Below, one piece after another: positions 57,310 through 64,000 of a stretch of 64,000 bases of DNA (position 1 is the stretch's first letter; each line of letters starts with the position of its first letter). Location of the stretch: positions 124,001-188,000 of the forward strand of contig NZ_CANMFC010000005.1 of the NCBI RefSeq assembly GCF_947497025.1, read 5' to 3'. Origin of the DNA: an uncultured Kushneria sp. (GTDB lineage: Bacteria; Pseudomonadota; Gammaproteobacteria; Pseudomonadales; Halomonadaceae). A model generated the notes under the pieces. That model saw only the letters and a list, made by a program, of their open reading frames with translations, searched no databases and had not been told where the DNA came from. Position numbers and translations under genes: made by a program.

Positions 57310-58028
57310 ATCGCGCCTCGCCCTTTCGGGAGCGCGACAGCACGCGAAAGCAGAGTCTGGCCGAGCGCGTCTACGAAGCGCTCAAGCAGATGATCTTTGA
57401 TTTCGAGTTGCTGCCCGGGGACTACTTCAGCGAGGCAGAAGTGGCCGAACGTACCGGCGCCTCGCGTACGCCGGTACGTGAAGCGCTGCATCGGCTGCGT
57501 CGCGAAGGGTACGTGGAGGTGCATTTTCGCAGCGGCTGGCAGGTGGTGCCCTTTGATTTCGAGGTCTTCGAGCAGCTCTATGACGTGCGCATCGTGCTGG
57601 AGTGTGCCGCCATCGGACGCCTGTGTGCGATGAGCGAGCAGCCGGCGACGCTTCAGGCACTGCGCGATATCTGGTGCGTGCCAATCGAGGAGCGTTCGTT
57701 TGCCACTGCGATGGCCGAGCAGGACAAGGCGTTTCATACCGCACTGGTCACGGCGTCGGGCAACCAGGAGATGGCGCGCATTCACCGCGATGTGAGCGAG
57801 CGTATTCATATCATTCGCCGGCTGGATTTCACCCAGCCGTCACGTATCGAGGCCACCTATGACGAGCACGCTGCCATTCTTGAGGCACTGGCGCGGCGGC
57901 GGGAAGCGCACGCCTGCCAGCTGTTGAGCACCCACATAGCGCTCAGTCGCAACGAGGTGCGCAAGATCACGCTGCACATGCTGCACGAAGCCCGCAGCCG
58001 CCATGCGCAGGGCCCGGTCGGAATGTAG
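57306..58028 (+). CDS. GntR family (FCD) regulator of urea genes
   Basis: The 240-residue protein has a winged-helix domain: LAERVYEALKQMIFDFELLP, then SEAEVAERTGASRTPVREAL. An FCD ligand-binding domain of about 140 residues follows. Its start overlaps the urea carboxylase stop, so it is coexpressed with the genes it most likely controls through the palindrome at 51776-51787. The ligand could be urea, allophanate or a related acid; this is inferred. Confidence 0.9.
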   Translation: MNRASPFRERDSTRKQSLAERVYEALKQMIFDFELLPGDYFSEAEVAERTGASRTPVREALHRLRREGYVEVHFRSGWQVVPFDFEVFEQLYDVRIVLECAAIGRLCAMSEQPATLQALRDIWCVPIEERSFATAMAEQDKAFHTALVTASGNQEMARIHRDVSERIHIIRRLDFTQPSRIEATYDEHAAILEALARRREAHACQLLSTHIALSRNEVRKITLHMLHEARSRHAQGPVGM

Positions 58029-58134
58029 GTGCCGGGCGCCAGCGTTATTGATGTCCGTGGTTTGTATCCATGCTGTCCCCGCCCCGAGGCTCAGGCCCGG
58101 GGTACCCTCACCAACAATGATAATGAGGTAAGAC

Positions 58135-59472
58135 ATGAAAGGATTTTCAATGGGGTCACTATCCCTGTCCCGCCCGCTGCTGATGGGTGCGCTATTGAGC
58201 GCAGGCGCCGCCCTTGGTTTGAGTGATGACGCGCGTGCCGAGGCCGACCGCGATCCGATCCGGGTCGGTATCCTGCATTCACTTTCCGGCACCATGGCGA
58301 TCAGCGAATCCACCCTGAAGGATGAAATGCTGATGCTGATCGAGCAGCAGAATGAGCGCGGCGGTCTGCTGGGGCGCCAGCTCGAACCGGTCGTCGTCGA
58401 TCCGGCCTCCGACTGGCCACTGTTTGCCGAGCAGGCGCGTGATCTGCTCTCCGGTGATGACCGGGTGGACGTTATCTTCGGCAACTGGACCTCGGCCTCG
58501 CGCAAGGCGGTGCTGCCGGTGGTCGAGGAGCTCAACGGGCTGTTGTTCTATCCGGTGCAGTACGAGGGCGAAGAGTCCTCGGACAATATCTTCTATACCG
58601 GGGCGGCGCCCAATCAGCAGGCGATTCCGGCCGTCGAGTATCTGCGCGAGCAGGGTGTGGAGCGCTGGGCGCTGGTGGGTACCGATTACGTCTATCCCCG
58701 CACCACCAACAAGATTCTGGAAGCCTGGCTCAAGGATCAGGGCGTGAGCGATGACGACATCATGGTCAACTACACGCCGTTTGGGCACAGCGACTGGCAG
58801 TCGATCGTTTCCAGCATTGCCTCGTTCGGCGGCCAGGGGAAAAAGACCGCGGTGATCTCCACCATCAACGGTGATGCCAACGTGCCGTTTTATCGTGAGC
58901 TGGCCAACCAGGGCATCTCGGCCAGCGATATTCCGGTCATGGCCTTTTCGGTGGGGGAGCAGGAGCTGACCGGCATCGATACCGCACCGCTGGTGGGCCA
59001 TATGGCGGCGTGGAACTATTTCATGAGCGTCGACAGTGATGCCAACTTCGATTTCATCGACAGCTGGCTGGCGTACAAGGGCGATGACAGTGCGGTCACC
59101 AACGATCCGATGGAGGCCCATTACATCGGTTTCAACATGTGGGTGGAAGCGGTCAAAAAGGCTGGTACGCCGGAGGTTGATGCCGTGAGGGACGCCATTA
59201 TTGGTGTCACCGTACCCAATCTCTCCGGTGGCTCCTCGGCGATGATGCCCAACCACCACATTACCAAGCCGGTCATGATTGGCGAAATCCAGAACGATGG
59301 GCAGTTCAGCGTGGTCTGGCAGACCCCTTCCAATATTGCAGGCGATGCCTGGTCGGACTATCTCCCCGACTCGCGCAACCTGATCAGCGACTGGCGCGCG
59401 CCGCTCCACTGTGGACGTCTCAATGTCGCCAGCATGACCTGTGAGGATGGCGAGCCGGCCGTATCGCAGTAA
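58135..59472 (+). CDS. urtA: Urea ABC transporter substrate-binding protein UrtA
   Basis: This periplasmic urea receptor of 445 residues has a signal peptide ending near ARAEA. Its mature part begins IRVGILHSLSGTMAISE and contains VFDVIFGNWTSASRKAVLPV-like sequence (VDVIFGNWTSASRKAVLPVV), FYPVQYEGEESS and the GTDYVYPRTTNKI motif. The C-terminal half has NGDANVPFYRELANQGI and EAHYIGFNMW. These are UrtA-specific within the branched-chain amino acid binding family. It follows gntR by 106 bp, with an imperfect GC hairpin but no clear promoter or T-run between. Confidence 0.95.
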   Translation: MKGFSMGSLSLSRPLLMGALLSAGAALGLSDDARAEADRDPIRVGILHSLSGTMAISESTLKDEMLMLIEQQNERGGLLGRQLEPVVVDPASDWPLFAEQARDLLSGDDRVDVIFGNWTSASRKAVLPVVEELNGLLFYPVQYEGEESSDNIFYTGAAPNQQAIPAVEYLREQGVERWALVGTDYVYPRTTNKILEAWLKDQGVSDDDIMVNYTPFGHSDWQSIVSSIASFGGQGKKTAVISTINGDANVPFYRELANQGISASDIPVMAFSVGEQELTGIDTAPLVGHMAAWNYFMSVDSDANFDFIDSWLAYKGDDSAVTNDPMEAHYIGFNMWVEAVKKAGTPEVDAVRDAIIGVTVPNLSGGSSAMMPNHHITKPVMIGEIQNDGQFSVVWQTPSNIAGDAWSDYLPDSRNLISDWRAPLHCGRLNVASMTCEDGEPAVSQ

Positions 59473-59594
59473 GTGCTGATGCGCATGGCCCCGTCGTTGT
59501 GAAGTGACGTCATGAAGTGATGTCGTCGTGCAGGGACGCCGGGTTGCTGGCCGCAGGCGAGCAACCCGGACGTTTTGAAAGTGGGGGAGAAAGC

Positions 59595-61208
59595 ATGTCA
59601 AGACGCGCAATACGTGATCTGTGGCGGGCCGGAGTCGTGCTGGTACTGGTCATGCTGGCGCTGCCCGGGGTCGTTCATGCCGGCGATCAAATCAGCGATG
59701 AGCAGGCCCGTACGCTGCTGGAAGGGCTGGACGCCTCGGGGTTTGAAGCAAAGGGCGAGGCCGTCGAGCGTATCGCGTCCAGCCAGGCCACCCAGCGAGA
59801 GCGCTGGCTGCAGGCGCTGCTGGAGGGGCGTCTGGCCCGTGAGCGTCGCGGTGAACATTTCTACATCATTACCGATGATGCCGGTCGGGAATGGCCGATC
59901 ATCGATGCCATTACGCTGGAAGACGCCGGTACCGGCTCACGGCGTACGATCAACACCATCACCATCAACAACACGCTGCGCACCCGGATTGAGGGGGCGC
60001 TGGCGGCGATGTCGCTGACGGCAGGCGATGTCAGTGCAAGGCTTGCGGCGGCTCGGGCGCTGCTCGGAACACTGGATGAGGCCAGTGCGCCGGGCGTGGA
60101 GGATACGCTGGCCGACGAGGAAGACCCGGCAGTGCGTGAGCAGCTGGAGACGGCACTGGCGCTGTATCGCGTGCAGCAGGGGGATGTGGCGGCCCTGGAG
60201 ACGCTGCGCGGCCATCTGGATACCCGGGTGCGTAACGCACTGGTACCGCTGGCCGAAGGCGACGGCGAACTGGCAGGTGAGGCGCGTCGAGTGCTGGCAG
60301 GCATTGAGCGCAAGCGCGAATGGCATCAGCGGGTACAGACGCTCTTTTTTGGCCTGAGTGCCGGCTCGATTCTGGTGCTGGCCGCGATTGGTCTGGCGAT
60401 CACCTTTGGCGTCATGGGGGTGATCAACATGGCCCACGGCGAGCTGATCATGCTGGGCGCCTATAGTGCCTGGTGGCTGCAGCAGCTGTTGCCCGGCCAG
60501 CCGGGACTGGCGTTGCTGCTGGCCATTCCCTTCGGTTTTCTGGTCGCGGCAGCCTTTGGCATTGCCATCGAACGCAGCGTGATCCGTTTTCTGAAAGGGC
60601 GCCCGCTGGAGACCCTGCTGGCGACCTTCGGGGTGAGCCTGATCCTGCAGCAGCTGGTACGCACCGTGTTCTCACCGCTCAACCGGGCGGTAGCGGCGCC
60701 CGAGTGGCTGCGCGGCAGCTGGCAGGTCACCGAGGCGCTCTCGATCAGCTATAGCCGGCTGGCCGTGCTGATCTTTTGTCTGGTGGTGTTTGCCGCGCTC
60801 TGGGCCGTGATGCGCTTTACCCGGCTGGGGCTTGAAGTGCGCGCGGTGACGCAAAACCGTGACATGGCGCGCGCCATGGGCGTCAGGGCGGCACGGGTGG
60901 ACATGCTGACCTTCGGTCTCGGCGCGGGCGTGGCGGGCCTTGCCGGTGTGGCGCTGTCACAGATTACCAACGTGGGGCCCAACCTGGGACAGAACTATAT
61001 CGTCGACTCCTTTCTGGTCGTGGTCTTTGGCGGTGTGGGCAACCTGTGGGGCACGCTGGTGGCCGGCATGACACTGGGCGTACTCAATCAGGTGCTGCAG
61101 CCCTGGGTCGGCGCGGTACTGGCCAAGATCGTGGTGCTGGTCGGCGTGATCCTGTTCATTCAAAAGCGTCCGCAGGGGCTCTTTCCCCCGCGCGGGAGGG
61201 TGTCATGA
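59595..61208 (+). CDS. urtB: Urea ABC transporter permease UrtB
   Basis: This inner-membrane permease of about 537 residues has a signal peptide (1-30) and a periplasmic helical domain of about 200 residues, as is usual in proteobacterial UrtB. The LivH-like membrane domain follows, with FGVMGVINMAHGELIMLGAY, ATFGVSLILQQLVRTVF and FGGVGNLWGTLVAGM. ATG 59595 is preceded by GGGGGAG. The stop overlaps the urtC start (ATGA). Confidence 0.94.
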   Translation: MSRRAIRDLWRAGVVLVLVMLALPGVVHAGDQISDEQARTLLEGLDASGFEAKGEAVERIASSQATQRERWLQALLEGRLARERRGEHFYIITDDAGREWPIIDAITLEDAGTGSRRTINTITINNTLRTRIEGALAAMSLTAGDVSARLAAARALLGTLDEASAPGVEDTLADEEDPAVREQLETALALYRVQQGDVAALETLRGHLDTRVRNALVPLAEGDGELAGEARRVLAGIERKREWHQRVQTLFFGLSAGSILVLAAIGLAITFGVMGVINMAHGELIMLGAYSAWWLQQLLPGQPGLALLLAIPFGFLVAAAFGIAIERSVIRFLKGRPLETLLATFGVSLILQQLVRTVFSPLNRAVAAPEWLRGSWQVTEALSISYSRLAVLIFCLVVFAALWAVMRFTRLGLEVRAVTQNRDMARAMGVRAARVDMLTFGLGAGVAGLAGVALSQITNVGPNLGQNYIVDSFLVVVFGGVGNLWGTLVAGMTLGVLNQVLQPWVGAVLAKIVVLVGVILFIQKRPQGLFPPRGRVS

Positions 61209-62287
61209 GTCAGGTACGTACGGTGTCCTCCGGCACTGGATCGGTACGGCGCAGCATGGGCCATCTGAGCGATCGCACCACCACGTTCACCTGTGCGGTT
61301 TTGATGATGGCTGCCGTGCTGGTGGTGGGGCTCAACCTGTTGCCCTCAGATCATGCCCTGCATGTGGGCGATGCGACGGTCAGCCTGCTGGGCAAGTACT
61401 GCTGTTATATGCTGCTGGCCCTCGCCGTGGATCTGATCTGGGGATATCTGGGTATTTTAAGTCTTGGCCATGGCGCCTTTTTTGCCCTGGGCGGCTACGC
61501 CATGGGACTTTATCTCAACGCTCAGGGGGCGAATGTCGACGGCTGGCAGGCCTGGCTGGGCCATTTTCCGCTGGCCATGCTGGCGGTGGTACTGGCGCCC
61601 GGCCTGCTGGCGCTGGTCTTTGGCTGGCTGGCCTTTCGCTCGCGCGTGACCGGCGTTTATTTCTCGATCATCACCCAGGCAATGACCTTTGCCCTGATGC
61701 TGGCGTTCAATCGCAACGAGATGGGCGTGGGCGGCTCGACCGGGCTGACCCGCTTTCGGGAGCTTCTGGGCATGCCGCTCAACAGTCACGCCATGACGGT
61801 AGCGCTGTTCGTGGCCTCGTTAATGGCAGTGCTGCTGGCCTTTGTGGTCTGTCGCATGATCACCACCTCACGTCTGGGCCGGGTCTGTATTGCGACTCGT
61901 GACGCCGAGGCCCGGACGCGCTTTCTGGGCTATCGGGTCGAACACGTCAAGCTGGCGGTCTTTGTGGTGTCGGCGGTCATGGCAGGCATCGCCGGTGCGC
62001 TCTATGTGCCGCAGGTGGGCATTATCAACCCCGGCAGCTTCGCACCGCTGTTTTCCATCGAAGTGGTGGTGTGGGTGGCGCTTGGGGGGCGTGCGACCCT
62101 TTTTGGCGCGCTGATTGGTGCACTGGTAGTCAACTGGCTCAAGACAGTACTGACCACCGAGATGCCCGATGCCTGGCTTTTTATTCTGGGTGGTCTTTTC
62201 GTGGTGGTGACCATGGCGCTGCCGCAGGGCATTGCAGGCCTGGCGGCCTCTCTGCGCCGCAACAGGGGAGGATCTGCCCATGAGTGA
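61205..62287 (+). CDS. urtC: Urea ABC transporter permease UrtC
   Basis: This LivM-like permease has 360 residues. Characteristic stretches are CYMLLALAVDLIWGYLGILS, LGHGAFFALGGYAMGLYL and SRVTGVYFSIITQAMTFALM. NEMGVGGSTGLT and FSIEVVVWVALGGRATLFG are further matches. The start at 61205 overlaps urtB and the stop overlaps urtD by 8 nt, showing a tightly coupled operon. Together with UrtB it forms the membrane channel. Confidence 0.95.
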   Translation: MSQVRTVSSGTGSVRRSMGHLSDRTTTFTCAVLMMAAVLVVGLNLLPSDHALHVGDATVSLLGKYCCYMLLALAVDLIWGYLGILSLGHGAFFALGGYAMGLYLNAQGANVDGWQAWLGHFPLAMLAVVLAPGLLALVFGWLAFRSRVTGVYFSIITQAMTFALMLAFNRNEMGVGGSTGLTRFRELLGMPLNSHAMTVALFVASLMAVLLAFVVCRMITTSRLGRVCIATRDAEARTRFLGYRVEHVKLAVFVVSAVMAGIAGALYVPQVGIINPGSFAPLFSIEVVVWVALGGRATLFGALIGALVVNWLKTVLTTEMPDAWLFILGGLFVVVTMALPQGIAGLAASLRRNRGGSAHE

Positions 62288-63128
62288 GACCCTGAACCGA
62301 CTTCGCGATATGGCGCGTCCCGATCGGGTATTTGATTTCATGGTGCCCGACGTCTCGCCGGTGGATGTGCGCCACGGGCCGATTCTCTATATGGAAGATG
62401 TCACGGTGAGCTTTGACGGTTTTCGCGCCATTGACCGGCTCAATCTGACCATCGATGACGGTGAGCTGCGCTGCATTATTGGTCCCAACGGCGCCGGCAA
62501 GACCACCATGATGGATATCATTACCGGCAAGACCCGGCCCGACAGCGGACAGGTATGGTTTGGCTCGCGCCATAACCTGCTGCGTCTGGCAGAGCCCGAG
62601 GTGGCCAGCCTGGGTATCGGCCGCAAGTTTCAAAAGCCTACCGTGTTCGAGGCTCTCACGGTGTTTGAAAATCTGGAGCTGGCGATGGCCGGTGACCGGC
62701 GCGTGTGGACCACCTTCATGGCAAGACTCGATCATGAAGGGCGGGCGCGTCTGGATGAGGTGCTGGAGACCATTGGGCTTGAGGCCGAGCGTGACCGATG
62801 GGCGGGGGTATTGTCCCACGGCCAGAAGCAGTGGCTGGAGATCGGCATGCTGCTGATGCAGCGTCCGCGCCTGCTGTTGATTGATGAGCCGGTCGCCGGC
62901 ATGACCGAGCAGGAGATGCACCGGACCGCTGATCTGTTGAATCGTCTGGCCGGTCAGCAGTCGGTGGTGGTGGTCGAGCATGACATGGGCTTTGTCCGTT
63001 CGATTGCCCGGCATGTCACCGTGCTGCACCAGGGCAGCGTACTGGCCGAGGGCAGCATGGACGCCGTGGCCGCTGATCCTCGGGTCAGAGAGGTCTATCT
63101 GGGTGCCGAGGAGGAGCGTCATGCTTGA
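62280..63128 (+). CDS. urtD: Urea ABC transporter ATPase UrtD
   Basis: This ATP-binding subunit has 282 residues and LivG-type features. Walker A is GPNGAGKTTMMDIITG, the signature segment is VLSHGQKQWLEIGMLLMQRP, Walker B is LLLIDEPVAGMTEQE, and a His switch lies in VVVEHDMGFVRSIA. The family-specific IGRKFQKPTVFEALTVFENL is present. It overlaps urtC by 8 nt and urtE by 8 nt. Confidence 0.95.
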   Translation: MSETLNRLRDMARPDRVFDFMVPDVSPVDVRHGPILYMEDVTVSFDGFRAIDRLNLTIDDGELRCIIGPNGAGKTTMMDIITGKTRPDSGQVWFGSRHNLLRLAEPEVASLGIGRKFQKPTVFEALTVFENLELAMAGDRRVWTTFMARLDHEGRARLDEVLETIGLEAERDRWAGVLSHGQKQWLEIGMLLMQRPRLLLIDEPVAGMTEQEMHRTADLLNRLAGQQSVVVVEHDMGFVRSIARHVTVLHQGSVLAEGSMDAVAADPRVREVYLGAEEERHA

Positions 63129-63816
63129 GATTGAAGGGCTTGATCAGTATTACGGCCAGAGCCATACCCTGCGTGGGCTGTCACTTTCGGTGCCCACCGG
63201 GCAGTGCACCTGTGTGATGGGGCGCAACGGCGTGGGCAAGACCACGCTGATGAAAACGATCATGGGAGAAGAGCCGGTTCGCGGCGGGCGCATCCTGTTT
63301 GAGGGTGCCGACATCTCGCGTGCCAGGCGTGAGGCGCGCGCCGGCCTCGGCATTGGCTACGTGCCCCAGGGGCGGCAGATATTTTCGACCCTGACGGTCG
63401 AGGAGAACCTGCGCATTGGCCTGCCGGCGCGGCCTGATCGCCGGCGTCGTATTCCCGAACGCATTTATGCGCTCTTTCCGGTGCTTGAGGAAATGAAGCG
63501 TCGCCGTGGAGGTGATCTTTCCGGGGGACAGCAGCAGCAGCTGGCCATCGGCCGTGCGCTGGTACTGGCGCCCAGACTGCTGATTCTCGATGAGCCGGGG
63601 GAGGGCATTCAGCCCAATATCGTGACCCGGATCGGCGAGGTACTGCGTCAGCTCAATCAGGAAGACGGGCTGACGGTCCTGCTGGTGGAACAGAAGCTGC
63701 CCTTCGCGCGGCGCTACGCTGACCGCTTCATGCTGATGGACCGCGGTGCGCCGGTGGCCGAAGGTGATATGGCCACGCTGGATGATCAGCTGGTGCAACG
63801 CCATCTGACGGTATGA
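63121..63816 (+). CDS. urtE: Urea ABC transporter ATPase UrtE
   Basis: This is the second ATP-binding subunit, 231 residues and LivF-type. It has GRNGVGKTTLMKTIMG as Walker A, IGYVPQGRQIFSTLTVEENL, DLSGGQQQQLAIGRALVLAP as signature, and LILDEPGEGIQPNIV as Walker B. VLLVEQKLPFARRYADRF is the switch region. The EGIQP variant after Walker B is typical of UrtE. It is the last gene of the importer; no terminator with a T-run is visible directly after it. Confidence 0.95.
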   Translation: MLEIEGLDQYYGQSHTLRGLSLSVPTGQCTCVMGRNGVGKTTLMKTIMGEEPVRGGRILFEGADISRARREARAGLGIGYVPQGRQIFSTLTVEENLRIGLPARPDRRRRIPERIYALFPVLEEMKRRRGGDLSGGQQQQLAIGRALVLAPRLLILDEPGEGIQPNIVTRIGEVLRQLNQEDGLTVLLVEQKLPFARRYADRFMLMDRGAPVAEGDMATLDDQLVQRHLTV

Positions 63817-63937
63817 TTTCCGGCTGCCGGAAAGTGTTACAAAAGGACAGCCACAAAGGCGATCTGTTGGTGTGACATTCGTGCCGCCGGCCACCACACT
63901 TGGGCGTTCAAACTCCTGAATGTCGAGAGCTCGGGTG

Positions 63938-64000
63938 ATGGGTGTACAGGTACTGTTCCACGGCTGTCTCGATGATTTTCTGCCGCCTGCCGGGCGAGGG
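63938..64000 (+). CDS. Start of a Mut7-C-like protein (partial)
   Basis: The first 21 codons from ATG 63938 run to the window edge and contain VLFHGCLDDFLPPAGRG. This resembles the ubiquitin-like N-terminal domain (FLPP motif) found before Mut7-C RNase domains. No strong ribosome site is visible, and GTG 63935 is in the same frame. The 121 bp before it, after urtE, hold nothing else I can identify. Confidence 0.45.
   Translation, partial: MGVQVLFHGCLDDFLPPAGRG

Noticed and set aside
58029-58134. A second sigma-54 promoter or terminator between gntR and urtA.
   Set aside because: A TGG...GC pair has wrong spacing, and the CCCCG/CGGGG hairpin has no T-run, so neither call is supported.

Overview
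The window looks like a chromosomal segment of a high-GC, moderately halophilic gammaproteobacterium, most likely a member of the Halomonadaceae (Halomonas, Kushneria or Chromohalobacter type). This is an inference from the gene content: two adjacent BCCT osmolyte transporters, TmcA, the yjcH-actP acetate uptake pair followed by a cNMP/CBS/DUF294 protein and a DnaQ-like exonuclease, and Pseudomonas-like aerobic cobalamin genes. No rRNA, tRNA, transposase or integrase gene was recognised.

Layout. 1-8940: a complete type I-F CRISPR-Cas system on the minus strand (cas1, cas2-3 fusion, csy1, csy2, csy3, cas6f) with an AT-rich leader and an array running off the left edge. A second, two-spacer array lies on the other side of cas1 in the opposite orientation. 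9018-15554: sstT, a secreted unknown protein, a DedA protein, tmcA and pepD. 15686-19159: an exported adenosine-deaminase-like protein, then an MFS exporter divergent from its TetR-type regulator, with two near-identical palindromes between them. 19293-22103: an FlhF-type GTPase with a large extra C-terminal region plus a small unknown gene, with no other flagellar genes nearby. 22236-25484: a three-gene FUSC/DUF1656/HlyD efflux unit. 25509-26915: a repetitive secreted protein and 3-methyladenine glycosylase.

27068-33818: corrin-ring genes cobG, cobH, cobI, cobJ, cobK (opposite strand), cobL and cobM. The remaining methyltransferase gene, cbiD, lies 12 kb away at 45422. 33829-45212: a membrane protein, a GST, an Nramp-like transporter lacking the usual metal ligands, yjcH-actP, the CBS/exonuclease pair and the two BCCT transporters. 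46783-49946: a DUF535 (VirK-like) gene behind a phased TTAA array, an SMP-30 lactonase, and ribB under an FMN riboswitch. 50026-51516: an M32 carboxypeptidase.

51618-63816: a urea-nitrogen locus. Allophanate hydrolase, urea carboxylase and a GntR regulator form one overlapping unit, followed by the complete urea ABC importer urtABCDE. Its control region combines a sigma-54-like promoter, a palindrome near the predicted start point, and a tandem 21-bp repeat. The importer brings urea in, and the ATP-dependent carboxylase/hydrolase pair converts it to ammonia and CO2 without urease. A partial Mut7-C-like gene begins at the right edge.

The most interesting signals are the mini-CRISPR and nearby repeat remnant, the base-composition break inside csy1, the FlhF fusion, the structured terminator leader of cobG, the metal-ligand-less Nramp protein, the four-fold 11-bp phased TTAA array, and the urea promoter. 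I did not find a clearly unprecedented multi-gene system.
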